DNA from: Candidatus Sphingomonas colombiensis | GTDB lineage: Bacteria; Pseudomonadota; Alphaproteobacteria; Sphingomonadales; Sphingomonadaceae | Direction of reading: 5' to 3' | DNA: 64,000 nucleotides | Assembly (NCBI GenBank): GCA_029202845.1 | Contig: CP119315.1 | Location: 317,501 to 381,500 of the forward strand | In this document: positions 16,052 through 24,871 of the stretch, one piece after another | How positions within the stretch are numbered: position 1 is the stretch's first letter | How the letters are laid out: the number at the start of each line of letters is the position of its first letter | Translations under genes and position numbers: made by a program | The notes under the pieces: generated by a model | The model's database searches: none | Told to the model about the DNA's origin: nothing | What the model saw: only the letters and a program-made list of their open reading frames with translations

Positions 16052-19000
16052 ATGCAGATAAAGCGACTGAGGCTCACGGGCTTCAAGAGCTTCGTCGACC
16101 CGGCCGATCTTCGGATCGAGCCGGGGCTGACGGGGGTCGTCGGGCCCAACGGCTGCGGCAAATCCAATCTGCTGGAAGCGCTGCGCTGGACGATGGGCGA
16201 AAACTCGCCCAAATCGATGCGCGGCGCCGGCATGGAAGACGTGATCTTCGCCGGCACCGCGACCCGCCCGGCGCGCGATTTCGCCGAAGTCTCGATCCTC
16301 GCTGAGCTTGAGGGGGAGGAGAAGGAAGTCGTCCGCCGCATCGAGCGCGGCGCCGGTTCCGCTTATCGCATCGACGGCCGCGATGTGCGCGCCAAGGACG
16401 TCGCGCTGCTGTTCGCCGACGCCGCGACCGGCGCGCACTCCCCCGCGCTGGTCAGCCAGGGGCGGATCAGCGCGGTGATCTCCGCGAAGCCGGCCGAGCG
16501 CCGCGCGATGCTCGAGGAAGCGGCCGGGATCGCCGGCCTCCACGTTCGCCGCAAGGATGCCGAGCAAAAGCTCCGCGCAACCGAAGCTAATCTCCAGCGG
16601 CTCGACGAGGTGATCGCGGATCAAGAAACCCGCGCCGCCGCGCTCCGGCGGCAGGCACGGCAGGCAGAGCGTTACCGCGTGCTTTCCGCACAGATCCGCG
16701 TCGCCGAGGCGCGCATGATCTTCAGTCGTTGGCGTGAGGCGGCAAGTGCGGCTGATGCGGCCAAGGCCGAGGCCGCCGAATCCGAAACGCGCGTTGCCCT
16801 CGCCACGGAAACGCAGAACGCAGCCACAGCCTATCAGGCGCGGGCGACCGAGACGCTCGCCGAGGCGCGTGCGGCCGCCCTCGCCGCGCGCGATCGCGCA
16901 ACCGATGCCGCGCACCGGCTTGCGACGCTCAACACGGAAAAGGCCGGGATTGAACGCCGGCTCGCCGAACTGACCGACGCCGCCGGGCGGATCACCGCGG
17001 ACCGCGAGCGCGAAGGCCAACTGGCCAATGACGCCGCAGAGGCGCTGACGCGGCTGGCGGCCGAGAGCAAGGCACTGGAGGCCGAAATCGCCGCTGTCGC
17101 CGCAGAGCTGCCCGCGCTCGATAACGCGCAGGCGGACGCGGAGCGCGAGGCGCGCGATGCCGAGGTCGCGCTGGCGCAGGCACTGGCGCGGCAGGCAAGC
17201 GAGGCGGCCGAAACCCGCGTCGCCCATGCCGCGCTCGCCGCAGCCCGCGCGCGCGCCGACCGCGCCGAGCGCGAGGCACGCGCCGCCGCCGCCGCGCTCG
17301 CGGCACTTCCCGATGCCGCGCCGCTGGAGGCCGGGCGAACCGAAGCCGAGCAGGTGCTGGCAACCGCCGCGAGCGACGCGGAACAGGCGCGGCGCGATCT
17401 CGCCCAGGCCGACGAGGACGAGAAAGCCGCCGTCACCGCCCGTGATGATGCGCAGAGCCGCCGCGCGACCGCGCGGGCTGAACTCGCCGCATTGGAGAGC
17501 GAGGCCACCACGCTCACCCGCGCGACCCAGCGTTCGGGCCGCGATCGCCTGCTCGATCACGTCCGAGCCGCACCGGGCTATGAGCGTGCGCTGGCGGCCG
17601 CTTTGGGCGACGATCTGGAGATCGGGATGGATATCGGCGCGGAGGCACATTGGGCCGGCGCGGAGCCCTTGCCGACCGATCCCGCGCCGGCCGGCAATGC
17701 GCTCACCGCACATGTCACCGCGCCACCGCAACTCGCGCGACGGCTGGCGCAGATCATCGTCATCGCGGCGGATGACGGGCGGTCGCTTGCGGTCGGGCAA
17801 CGGCTGGTGACGCTGACTGGGCAGCTTCGCCGCTGGGACGGGTTCGTCGCACGCAGCGGTGGCGCGGCGGCAGCGGAGCGGCTGGAACGACTCAACCGGC
17901 TCGCTGCGATCGAGGGCGCGCTGCCCGATGCGCGCACCGCCGTGGAGACGGCCGACGCAGCATTGGCGATGATCGAAGCGAAGATCGCGGCCGCGCGCGC
18001 CACCGCCGGCGCGGCCCGCAGCAGTCTCTCCCGCGCTGAAACGGCTGCGCGCGACGCCCAACAGCGCATCGACCGTGCGGTCACCCAGATCGAGCGGCTC
18101 GCGGGGCAGCGTTCCGATCTCACCGCACGCGCCGCGCAGACCGGCGCCGAACGCGACATCGCGGCGTCCGAAGTCACGCAGGCAGAGACCGCGATCGCCG
18201 AATTACCCGATACCAGCGCGACGGCCGGCGAAGTGGCCGCACTCCAGCGTTCCGCCGAATCGCGACGCGGGGCCGTCGCCCAGACTCGCACCGATCGCGC
18301 CGCACGTGAGCGTGCCGGCGCCGCCGCGCGCGAACGGCTAGCCGCCTCACAAGCCGAGGTAAAAAGCTGGAAGAACCGCGCCGGAGACGCGGCCCGCCGC
18401 ATCGCCGACATGGCTAAACGCGAAGGCGAGATCGCACAGGATCGCGAAACGCTAGCCCCCCGCCCGGCAGCGCTCACGGCTGAAATCGCCGATCTTTCCT
18501 CACAGCACGACGCCGCGCGAACCGCCGCCGATACACTTGCCGTAGCCGAGCGAGACGCTGAAGCCGCGCTCCGTCGGTGCGAGGAGGCCGCGCGGATCAC
18601 CGGCGAGGCGCTCGCCGCGACGCGCGAGGCCCGCGCCGGCGCGCTGGCTCGCGCGGAAAATCAGGAGCTGCGGCGTGTGGAACTGGGCCGGCTCGCCGGT
18701 GAACGCTTCGAATGCCCCGCGCCCGTGCTTCCCACCAAAGCCGGGTTCGACAGCACGACCATCCGATCGCCGCAGGACGAATCGAGCGCGCACGAAAAGC
18801 TGACGCTCGACCGCGAGCGGATCGGCCCGGTCAATCTCGTCGCCGAACAGGAACTGGTGGATCTGGAGGCCGGCGCGGTCGGCAATGCGGTGGAGCGTGA
18901 CGAACTGGGGCAAGCGGTCAATCGCCTGCGCGGATCGATCGGTACGCTCAATCGCGAAGGGCGCCAGCGGCTGCTCGCGGCGTTCGAAGCGGTTGACGGA

Positions 19001-19447
19001 CATTTCCGGCGGCTGTTCACTACATTGTTCAACGGCGGTCAGGCGCATCTCGAACTCGTTGATTCGGATGATCCGCTCGAGGCTGGGCTGGAAATCATGG
19101 CGCAGCCACCGGGCAAGCGGCTTCAATCGCTCACTCTGCTATCCGGCGGAGAGCAGGCGCTGACTGCGGTGGCGCTGATCTTCGGCCTTTTCCTCACCAA
19201 CCCTGCCCCCATCTGCGTGCTCGATGAGGTCGATGCGCCGCTCGACGACGCCAATATCGAGCGTTTCTGCGATCTGCTCGATCGCATGACGCGCGAAACA
19301 CAAACCCGCTATCTGATCGTCACGCACAATGCGGTGACGATGAGCCGGATGCATCGGCTATTCGGCGTCACCATGATCGAGCGCGGTGTCAGCCGACTGG
19401 TTTCCGTCGATCTTCAGGCGGCGGAGACCCTGCTCGCGGCGGAATGA
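16052..19447 (+). CDS. smc: Chromosome segregation protein SMC
   Basis: A 1131-residue SMC ATPase that, with ScpA and ScpB, organises and segregates the chromosome. N-terminal head: GFKSFVDPADLRIEPG and Walker A GPNGCGKSNLLEALRW at about residues 32-47. A long Ala/Glu/Arg-rich coiled coil follows, interrupted near residues 500-600 by a hinge, then the returning coil. C-terminal head: the signature LLSGGEQALTAVALIFGLF and Walker B CVLDEVDAPLDDANI. The length is close to usual bacterial SMC. The last 34 bases overlap, on the opposite strand, the end of a diguanylate cyclase gene. Confidence 0.97.
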   Translation: MQIKRLRLTGFKSFVDPADLRIEPGLTGVVGPNGCGKSNLLEALRWTMGENSPKSMRGAGMEDVIFAGTATRPARDFAEVSILAELEGEEKEVVRRIERGAGSAYRIDGRDVRAKDVALLFADAATGAHSPALVSQGRISAVISAKPAERRAMLEEAAGIAGLHVRRKDAEQKLRATEANLQRLDEVIADQETRAAALRRQARQAERYRVLSAQIRVAEARMIFSRWREAASAADAAKAEAAESETRVALATETQNAATAYQARATETLAEARAAALAARDRATDAAHRLATLNTEKAGIERRLAELTDAAGRITADREREGQLANDAAEALTRLAAESKALEAEIAAVAAELPALDNAQADAEREARDAEVALAQALARQASEAAETRVAHAALAAARARADRAEREARAAAAALAALPDAAPLEAGRTEAEQVLATAASDAEQARRDLAQADEDEKAAVTARDDAQSRRATARAELAALESEATTLTRATQRSGRDRLLDHVRAAPGYERALAAALGDDLEIGMDIGAEAHWAGAEPLPTDPAPAGNALTAHVTAPPQLARRLAQIIVIAADDGRSLAVGQRLVTLTGQLRRWDGFVARSGGAAAAERLERLNRLAAIEGALPDARTAVETADAALAMIEAKIAAARATAGAARSSLSRAETAARDAQQRIDRAVTQIERLAGQRSDLTARAAQTGAERDIAASEVTQAETAIAELPDTSATAGEVAALQRSAESRRGAVAQTRTDRAARERAGAAARERLAASQAEVKSWKNRAGDAARRIADMAKREGEIAQDRETLAPRPAALTAEIADLSSQHDAARTAADTLAVAERDAEAALRRCEEAARITGEALAATREARAGALARAENQELRRVELGRLAGERFECPAPVLPTKAGFDSTTIRSPQDESSAHEKLTLDRERIGPVNLVAEQELVDLEAGAVGNAVERDELGQAVNRLRGSIGTLNREGRQRLLAAFEAVDGHFRRLFTTLFNGGQAHLELVDSDDPLEAGLEIMAQPPGKRLQSLTLLSGGEQALTAVALIFGLFLTNPAPICVLDEVDAPLDDANIERFCDLLDRMTRETQTRYLIVTHNAVTMSRMHRLFGVTMIERGVSRLVSVDLQAAETLLAAE

Positions 19448-20208
19448 GGGCGTGGCCGTGCCCTCCGCGTCGGCTCGATCGTCCCGCAATCTCCCGGCTT
19501 GGCGGTAAGGCTGATCCGGTTCCTGCCATCGTGCTTGGCGCCATACATCGCGAAATCGGCGTTGCGCAGGCTCTCGCTGATCGCGACGCGGCGATCCGCC
19601 TCGGCCAGCCCGATGCTGACCGTCAGCGCGATCCCCATTGTCGCGAACTCGGCGGCGGTTTCCACGTTGCCGCGGATGCGCTCGGCGATCTGCATCGCCT
19701 TTTCGCGACCCGCGCCGGGCAGATAGATGCCAAATTCCTCGCCGCCCAGACGACCGACAACGTCCCCGGAACGCAGAGATTCGCGCAATACGTTCGCGAC
19801 ATGCTGTAGCGCGCGATCACCCACTTCATGCCCGAAGCGGTCGTTGATCGCCTTGAAGTGATCGATATCTAGCAACAAAATCCAGCCATCGGTGCTCGTG
19901 TGATGCGCCTCCGCCAGTTTCAGAAACGCGGTGCGATTCAGCACGGCGGTGAGGTGATCGGATTCGGCGGCACGCTTGAGGAGCACCTCTGCCGATCGTA
20001 GCTCCTCATTGAGCCGGCGCAGGCGTTCGCTTTGAACCGTGAATCGCAACGCAACCAGAAACGAGACCCCACCCGAGGTGACGGCCGCAAAAATCCAATA
20101 AGGCAACGGAACCTCAAGTCCCGGGAAATACGACAATCCGTACATCGGGATAAGGGTGATCATGAGCGATACAACCGCCCAAAACAACGCTTTACGAACC
20201 GCCCCCAT
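19414..20208 (-). CDS. Membrane-anchored diguanylate cyclase (GGDEF)
   Basis: A 264-residue protein that should make cyclic di-GMP from GTP. Two N-terminal membrane helices (about residues 8-28 and 36-54) lead into a short coil and a GGDEF domain with the active form GGEEF at 155-159. The product-inhibition I-site RSGD is exactly five residues earlier (146-149), so feedback control is expected. DHLTAVLNRTAF and DIDHFKAINDRFGHEVGD are further conserved elements. No sensory domain beyond the membrane part is visible. The final 11 codons overlap the end of smc on the other strand. Confidence 0.93.
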   Translation of the reverse strand: MGAVRKALFWAVVSLMITLIPMYGLSYFPGLEVPLPYWIFAAVTSGGVSFLVALRFTVQSERLRRLNEELRSAEVLLKRAAESDHLTAVLNRTAFLKLAEAHHTSTDGWILLLDIDHFKAINDRFGHEVGDRALQHVANVLRESLRSGDVVGRLGGEEFGIYLPGAGREKAMQIAERIRGNVETAAEFATMGIALTVSIGLAEADRRVAISESLRNADFAMYGAKHDGRNRISLTAKPGDCGTIEPTRRARPRPHSAASRVSAA

Positions 20209-20278
20209 GGCCCTCCCGCCTAGCTGACTGGATGTTTAACCAGTCGATAACGAGCAACCGGGCATTCGGTCGCATCGG

Positions 20279-20311
20279 TTTGATGGAATATTATCGAAAT
20301 CGTCCATCAAA
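20279..20311. promoter_or_regulatory. Nine-base inverted repeat between the cyclase and dedA genes
   Basis: Perfect arms TTTGATGGA (20279-20287) and TCCATCAAA (20303-20311) flank a 15-base AT-rich spacer in the 250-base region between two divergent genes. A second, shorter inverted repeat (GACTGG/CCAGTC, about 20226-20244) sits nearer the cyclase start. The symmetry fits a dimeric transcription factor site, or a hairpin in an untranslated leader; there is no T-run. A short plus-strand reading at 20232-20462 is not protein-like. The rest of the region shows nothing recognisable. Confidence 0.35.
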
Positions 20312-20458
20312 GGGGATTTTGGAGACGAAAAGCCGCAGATTAGCGACATGCCGTGCGAGAATTTACAACTCGCGCGACACGGCACCAATTATTTCCGTTC
20401 ATTGCCGGGAACAGGCGGCGATTGACCCCCCGACGCCCATCGCGCATGCGCGATACCC

Positions 20459-21097
20459 ATGATCGAAAAGCTTCTGGCCGTACTCGCGACCTTTGCCGTC
20501 ACTGTCATTTCCGCAATGGGCTATTGGGGCATCGTGCTGCTCATGGCGATCGAAAGTGCCTGCATCCCGCTGCCGTCGGAAATCATCATGCCGTTCGCCG
20601 GCTATCTCGTATCAACGGGCCAGTTCGATCTGTATCTCGCCGCCACCGCCGGGGCGATCGGGTGCAATCTTGGCTCCATCGTCGCTTATGAGATCGGCAA
20701 GCGCGGCGGGCGCCCGCTCGCTGAGCGCTGGGGCCGCTATGTGCTGATCGGGCCGGGCGAGTTGGACATGGCCGATCGCTTCTTCAACCGTTGGGGATCG
20801 CTCGCGATCCTGATCGGGCGGATGCTGCCGATTATCCGCACCTTCATCGCCTTCCCGGCGGGCGTGGCGCGGATGAAGCTGATCCCGTTTCACCTTTACA
20901 CGTTCATCGGATCATGGCCGTTCTGCTTCCTGCTCGCGTGGGTGGGCATGAAGCTCGGCACGGCATGGAACAGCGATCCGCGGCTCAAGGCGTTCTTCCA
21001 TCAGGCGGATCTCGGGATCGGGCTGGTGATCGTGGCGGCTGGCGGTTTCTATCTGTGGCATCGCGTGCGCGGCTTGAAGAAGCGCTCTCAGGCGTAA
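20459..21097 (+). CDS. DedA-family membrane protein
   Basis: A 212-residue inner-membrane protein of the DedA/VTT superfamily. Some members flip undecaprenyl phosphate or phospholipids and are needed for envelope integrity and proton-motive force. The family pattern is clear: ESACIPLPSEIIMPFAGYL near residue 30, a re-entrant GAIGCNLGSIVAYEIGKRGG, and GRMLPIIRTFIAFPAGVARM with its conserved arginines. Four to five hydrophobic helices are visible. The 3-prime end overlaps the convergent DJ-1/PfpI gene by 10 bases. The substrate in this subgroup is unknown. Confidence 0.9.
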   Translation: MIEKLLAVLATFAVTVISAMGYWGIVLLMAIESACIPLPSEIIMPFAGYLVSTGQFDLYLAATAGAIGCNLGSIVAYEIGKRGGRPLAERWGRYVLIGPGELDMADRFFNRWGSLAILIGRMLPIIRTFIAFPAGVARMKLIPFHLYTFIGSWPFCFLLAWVGMKLGTAWNSDPRLKAFFHQADLGIGLVIVAAGGFYLWHRVRGLKKRSQA

Positions 21098-21771
21098 CCG
21101 CGCCGCGCCGCCAGCCGGCGCAATTCCTCGTCACGCCCCGGCGCAAGCGCGCCAACCCGGCGCTCATAAGCCGCGACCAGCGCCGCATCGGCGCGATCGG
21201 GCGAGCCGGAATCGAACGGCGGATCGGGATCATATTCGAGGCTGAGCTGCACGAAGCGCGCGTGCGCCTCGCCTCGGATCAACGCCATCAGGCGGAAGGC
21301 GAAATCGATCCCCGCCGTGACTCCGGCGCCGGTCACGCGGTTGCGATCCACCACCACCCGCTCCGCGACCGGCGTTGTGCCGAACAGCGGGAGCATATGG
21401 CGCTGCCCCCAATGGCAGGTCGCGCGATAGCCATCGAGCAGCCCCGCCGCGCCAAGCACCAGGGATCCGGTGCATACGCTCGTCACCCATTGCGCGCGTT
21501 CGCCCACGCCCCGCACCCAATTCATCGTCCGGTCGTCCGCGATCGCGCCATTGGTGCCGAAGCCACCGGGCACGCACAGAATGTCGGTGGCGGTTACGTC
21601 GTCGAAGGTGGCGGTGGGCAGGATCGCGAAGCCCGCGTCGGTCGGCACCGGATCGAGCGTGGCGGCGACCAGATCGAGCCGCGTTCCCTCCCCCATCCGT
21701 GACAGCACCTGCGCCGGCCCGGTCAGATCAAGCTGGGTGACATTGGGAAACAACAGAAATGCGATACGCAT
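21088..21771 (-). CDS. DJ-1/PfpI-family protein (glutamine amidotransferase-like)
   Basis: A 227-residue protein with the DJ-1/PfpI fold. The nucleophile elbow reads VTSVCTGSLVLGAAG, with Cys near residue 105, and FPNVTQLDLTGPAQV at the N-terminus is typical of the isonitrile hydratase/AraC-N-terminal-like subgroup. GFGTNGAIADD and YRATCHWGQRHML are further family elements. There is no DNA-binding domain, so it is the enzyme-like, not the AraC-fused form. Activity could be isonitrile hydration or glyoxalase-like; sequence alone does not decide. The start at 21771 (MRIAFLLFPN) was preferred over a longer, non-conserved extension. Confidence 0.85.
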   Translation of the reverse strand: MRIAFLLFPNVTQLDLTGPAQVLSRMGEGTRLDLVAATLDPVPTDAGFAILPTATFDDVTATDILCVPGGFGTNGAIADDRTMNWVRGVGERAQWVTSVCTGSLVLGAAGLLDGYRATCHWGQRHMLPLFGTTPVAERVVVDRNRVTGAGVTAGIDFAFRLMALIRGEAHARFVQLSLEYDPDPPFDSGSPDRADAALVAAYERRVGALAPGRDEELRRLAARRGYA

Positions 21772-21857
21772 GCGGCCGGCTCCTCTCTTGAGACGAAGAT
21801 TGCCCAGGCGCGCGGCGAGCCGAAAGCTAACGCATAACGCGTCCGCGCGCCATGCCG

Positions 21858-22376
21858 TCAGTTCGGCAGATCGGGGTTCGCCTCCTTGGCGCGCGCCTTC
21901 GACTCCGCCTTGGCCTGACGCGCGCTCTGGATGAAGCAGCCGGAGGCCCCGCCGACGCCAACGGCCGAGCAACTGCCGATCCCGGCCGCACCGACATCGG
22001 CATTGCCCTTTTCACGCACCGCCCAGGCGGCATTTTCCGGGGTCACCTCGAAGTTGCGCAGTTCCTTGGGAATGCGGAATTGTTCCTCGGCGGAGCGACG
22101 AACGCACACCACCACCTCCGCGCCCTCCTTGTTCGTCGGGCAGCGTTCGTTGCCGTATAGCGTCAGCACGCCGTTGACCGGCGCGTTCCGCGATACGGCG
22201 GTTGAAACCGTCTGATGGCTGACGCGCGGCGCACCGGGCAACGCGATCTCCTTCGCCGAGGGCGGCGGGATGATTAGCGGCGGAAGTGCTGGGTTCGCGG
22301 GAGCTGGCGCGGTCTGCGCCGCCAGCGGGGCGCCGGCAATTGCCAGCACCGCGATGATAGTGGAACGCACAGGCAT
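21858..22376 (-). CDS. Small exported protein, paralogue of the 6885-7382 product
   Basis: A 172-residue protein of unknown function with a signal peptide ending at about LAAQ (residue 21) and a Pro-rich linker. The mature part has CPTNKEGAEVVVCVRRS, then FRIPKELRNFEV, a Trp, and CSAVGVGGASGC, followed by a charged C-terminal helix. The same blocks in the same order make up the protein at 6885-7382, including the four cysteines. It lies 12 bases upstream of coq7 on the opposite side of the unit's end, that is, downstream of coq7 in transcription, and may be the last gene of that run. No catalytic motif was recognised. Confidence 0.75.
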   Translation of the reverse strand: MPVRSTIIAVLAIAGAPLAAQTAPAPANPALPPLIIPPPSAKEIALPGAPRVSHQTVSTAVSRNAPVNGVLTLYGNERCPTNKEGAEVVVCVRRSAEEQFRIPKELRNFEVTPENAAWAVREKGNADVGAAGIGSCSAVGVGGASGCFIQSARQAKAESKARAKEANPDLPN

Positions 22377-22388
22377 CCTTCTCTCCCG

Positions 22389-22922
22389 TCAGATGCGTTT
22401 TGCCGTGGCAATAGCGAAGCGACAACCGAGCCGGATCACGCCCGACAACAGGGGATAGGCCGGGGCATCCTCCGCCCCGCTGGCGAGCGCGGTTTCCCGG
22501 TGCTCGACCTCCTCGGCCTGAAATTCGCGGATCGCATCGGCAAGCGCGGGATCGTCGTCGCCCAGTACCTCGAGCTGTTCAGCGTAATGCTTGTCGATCT
22601 CTGTTTCGACGGCAGCGGTGCAGGCCATCGCAGCTTCCGGGCCGATCGCGGCCGTCACCGCCCCCAATGCGAAACCGGCGACATTCCAGAACGGCTGGAG
22701 CAACGTCGGCCGCACGCCGCGCTCGGCGATCAGCCGATCGAAGAATGCGCGATGCCGCTCCTCCTGCATCGCCATGCCGCTGATCTTGCGCGCCGCGGGC
22801 GAACGATGCCCCATGATCGCGAGTTGCCCGGCGTAGATGCGCGTCGCGCCATATTCACCGGCCTGATCGACGCGGATCATCGATTTGATCGCGTGGCGGC
22901 GGTCGCCCGGTTTCCAGCTCAT
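22389..22922 (-). CDS. coq7: Demethoxyubiquinone hydroxylase Coq7
   Basis: A 177-residue di-iron monooxygenase that performs the last ring hydroxylation in ubiquinone synthesis. The two ferritin-like repeats are visible: DQAGEYGATRIYAGQ with the first Glu and QEERHRAFF with the ExxH pair, then AVETEIDKHYAEQ and EVEHRETAL. The start at 22922 gives MSWKPGDRRH and overlaps the dsbB stop as ATGA. Coq7 needs oxygen; being in one run with dsbB, which passes electrons to quinone, is a sensible but inferred link. Confidence 0.92.
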   Translation of the reverse strand: MSWKPGDRRHAIKSMIRVDQAGEYGATRIYAGQLAIMGHRSPAARKISGMAMQEERHRAFFDRLIAERGVRPTLLQPFWNVAGFALGAVTAAIGPEAAMACTAAVETEIDKHYAEQLEVLGDDDPALADAIREFQAEEVEHRETALASGAEDAPAYPLLSGVIRLGCRFAIATAKRI

Positions 22923-23401
22923 CCGCGCCTCCGGATCAGCCAGGCGATCACGCCCGCGCCGCCGAGCGAGAAAATCGCGTTGAACCCGGCAAGCGAAATC
23001 CCGAACAACGACCATTGTGCCGCATCGCAACGCACCACCGGCGCCGCGAGAATCCGGCGCAACATCTCATCAGTGCTGATCCCCTCACCCGTCACGCTGG
23101 ACGAACAGGCAGTGATCCCATCCCACCAATGATATTCGACCCCCGCGTGAAACACGCCGATCATGCCGGATACCGCGATCATCGCCGCCGCGCCCGCGAC
23201 AAGCGTCAACTTCACCGAGCGTCCCGGCACGATGTACGCGAATGCAGCCGCCACGACCGCGCCATAGTGCGGCCAGCGCTGCCAATGGCACATCTCACAC
23301 GGGTGCAGGCCGCCGATCAGTTGCGATCCCCATGCGCCCGCGAGCAACGCCGCGGGAAGGAGCAACGCGATGGCGCGGGCCAGAATTTGGGAACGGTTCA
23401 C
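22919..23401 (-). CDS. dsbB: Disulfide bond formation protein DsbB
   Basis: A 160-residue four-helix inner-membrane protein that re-oxidises DsbA and passes electrons to quinone. The first periplasmic pair is CEMC (Cys35, Cys38) in LHPCEMCHWQRWPHY; the second pair is Cys99 (GITACSSS) and Cys125 (VVRCD). Translation most likely starts at the GTG at 23401, which overlaps the stop of the S41 peptidase gene as GTGA. Its partners are probably the two DsbA-like proteins at 14572-16018. Confidence 0.9.
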   Translation of the reverse strand: MNRSQILARAIALLLPAALLAGAWGSQLIGGLHPCEMCHWQRWPHYGAVVAAAFAYIVPGRSVKLTLVAGAAAMIAVSGMIGVFHAGVEYHWWDGITACSSSVTGEGISTDEMLRRILAAPVVRCDAAQWSLFGISLAGFNAIFSLGGAGVIAWLIRRRG

Positions 23402-24765
23402 TTGGCCGCTACGTCCTTCGTATCCTTGGCGTCTTTCTGCAACGCGGCGGTGACGGCTGCCACCTGCGTCGGGCCTCCGAGCCGCGCGATCGTCTTCAAC
23501 GCATACCAAAGCTGAAAGTCGTCGATCCGTTCTTTCTTCAAACTATCCGGCGTGGCGGAGAAGCGCGGATCTTCCTTCGTGTCCTCCTCCAGCACCTTAT
23601 TGTCGGATTTCACCTCGTTGATCAGATGCCGGCGCAGATCGGCCTCGCGGAACACCGGGCGCGCCTTGTAATCGGGATCGGAAAGCTGCGGCACCTTGAT
23701 ATCCGGCTCGATCCCGCCCTCCTGCACCGAACGGCCGGACGGCGTATAGTAACGTGCCGTGGTGAGCCGGAGCGCTGTGGTCGGGCCAACCGGCAGCAGT
23801 GTCTGCACCGATCCCTTGCCGAACGTGCGCTCACCCATGATGAGCGCGCGGTGATTGTCCTGCAGCGCGCCCGCGACGATTTCGCTCGCGCTCGCGGTGC
23901 CCGAATCGGTCAGGATGATGACGGGCAGGCCGTGTGCATCGTCACCAGGCTTCGCGAAATAACGCTGGTTCTCGCGCGGGTCGCGGCCGCGCTGGGAGAC
24001 GATCTCACCATGATCGAGGAACGCGTCCGACACCTCGATCGCCTGCGTCAGCAGCCCGCCGCCGTTCGAGCGCAGATCGATGACATAACCAAGCGGGCGA
24101 TGCCCCAACGCCTTGTCGATCGCCAGCAAAGCCGCGCGCGTATCCGCGCCGGTGGTTTCGGAGAAGGTGTTGATGTCGATATAGCCGACATCGCCCTTCA
24201 CCTGCCATTTCACCGGATGCTGGACAATCACCTCACGGGTGAGCGTCACGTCGAACGGCTTATCGCGACCGGGGCGCACGATCGTCAGCGAAAGCTTGCT
24301 GCCCGGCTTGCCACGCATCTGGGCGACCGCATCGTCCAGCGTGCCGCCGTACAGCAGCTTGCCGTCGATGTGGGTGATGTAGTCGCCGGGCTTGATCCCA
24401 GCCTTGGCCGCCGGGGTATCCTCCTGTGGGGCGATAACCTTGACCGCGCCATCCTCCATCGAGACGGTCAGGCCGAGGCCACCGTAATTCCCCTCGGTCT
24501 GGATGCGCAGATTGTCGAAATCGCGGCCGTCGACATAACTGGAATGCGGATCGAGCGACGCCAGCATCCCGTCGATCGCACCACGGATCAGCTGTTCGTC
24601 GCTGACCTTGTCAACGTAATCGGCTTTTACGCGGTTATAAACGTCGAGGAACTTGTCCATCTGCCGATAGGTATCGGTATCGACAGCGGCCATCGCACCG
24701 GTCGCGACGGGCACCAGCGCGAGCGTCGCGACAAGGGCGGTGGCCTGAAACAGCTTGAACTTCAT
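23398..24765 (-). CDS. ctpA: Carboxy-terminal processing protease, S41 family
   Basis: A 455-residue exported protease. A signal peptide (about residues 1-25) is followed by a helical lead-in (YNRVKADYVDKVSDEQLIRG), a PDZ domain with YGGLGLTV and AGIKPGDYITHIDG, and the S41 catalytic domain. The nucleophile Ser is in DSGTASASEIVAGALQD and the general-base Lys in GERTFGKGSVQT. CtpA proteins trim periplasmic and envelope proteins; some are regulated by a lipoprotein adaptor and control peptidoglycan hydrolases. The neighbour upstream is an EnvC-like murein hydrolase activator, a conserved pairing. Confidence 0.92.
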   Translation of the reverse strand: MKFKLFQATALVATLALVPVATGAMAAVDTDTYRQMDKFLDVYNRVKADYVDKVSDEQLIRGAIDGMLASLDPHSSYVDGRDFDNLRIQTEGNYGGLGLTVSMEDGAVKVIAPQEDTPAAKAGIKPGDYITHIDGKLLYGGTLDDAVAQMRGKPGSKLSLTIVRPGRDKPFDVTLTREVIVQHPVKWQVKGDVGYIDINTFSETTGADTRAALLAIDKALGHRPLGYVIDLRSNGGGLLTQAIEVSDAFLDHGEIVSQRGRDPRENQRYFAKPGDDAHGLPVIILTDSGTASASEIVAGALQDNHRALIMGERTFGKGSVQTLLPVGPTTALRLTTARYYTPSGRSVQEGGIEPDIKVPQLSDPDYKARPVFREADLRRHLINEVKSDNKVLEEDTKEDPRFSATPDSLKKERIDDFQLWYALKTIARLGGPTQVAAVTAALQKDAKDTKDVAAK

Positions 24766-24871
24766 CTGGACGTCCTGACGAGAGGGGCCATGCAACTCTA
24801 GCTCCATATCGCCGGGCGAGCAAAGCGCCAGCGCGACTGAACAGGGGCTGAGCAGTTACGCACGATTGCGA

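Noticed and set aside
15302..18061. Very long open reading (919 residues) on the minus strand across the smc gene
   Set aside because: It is antisense to smc, whose motifs are unmistakable; long antisense frames are expected in GC-rich DNA with strong third-position bias.
17000..18700. Apparent internal repetition of Ala/Glu/Arg-coding triplets in smc
   Set aside because: This is the heptad bias of the coiled coil and not a DNA repeat or CRISPR array.
20232..20462. 76-residue reading between the cyclase gene and dedA
   Set aside because: Covers inverted repeats and promoter-like AT-rich sequence and overlaps the dedA start; composition not protein-like.
23242..24801. 519-residue plus-strand open reading opposite the S41 protease gene
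   Set aside because: Arg/His-rich composition typical of shadow frames; the minus strand encodes CtpA with its PDZ and catalytic Ser/Lys motifs.
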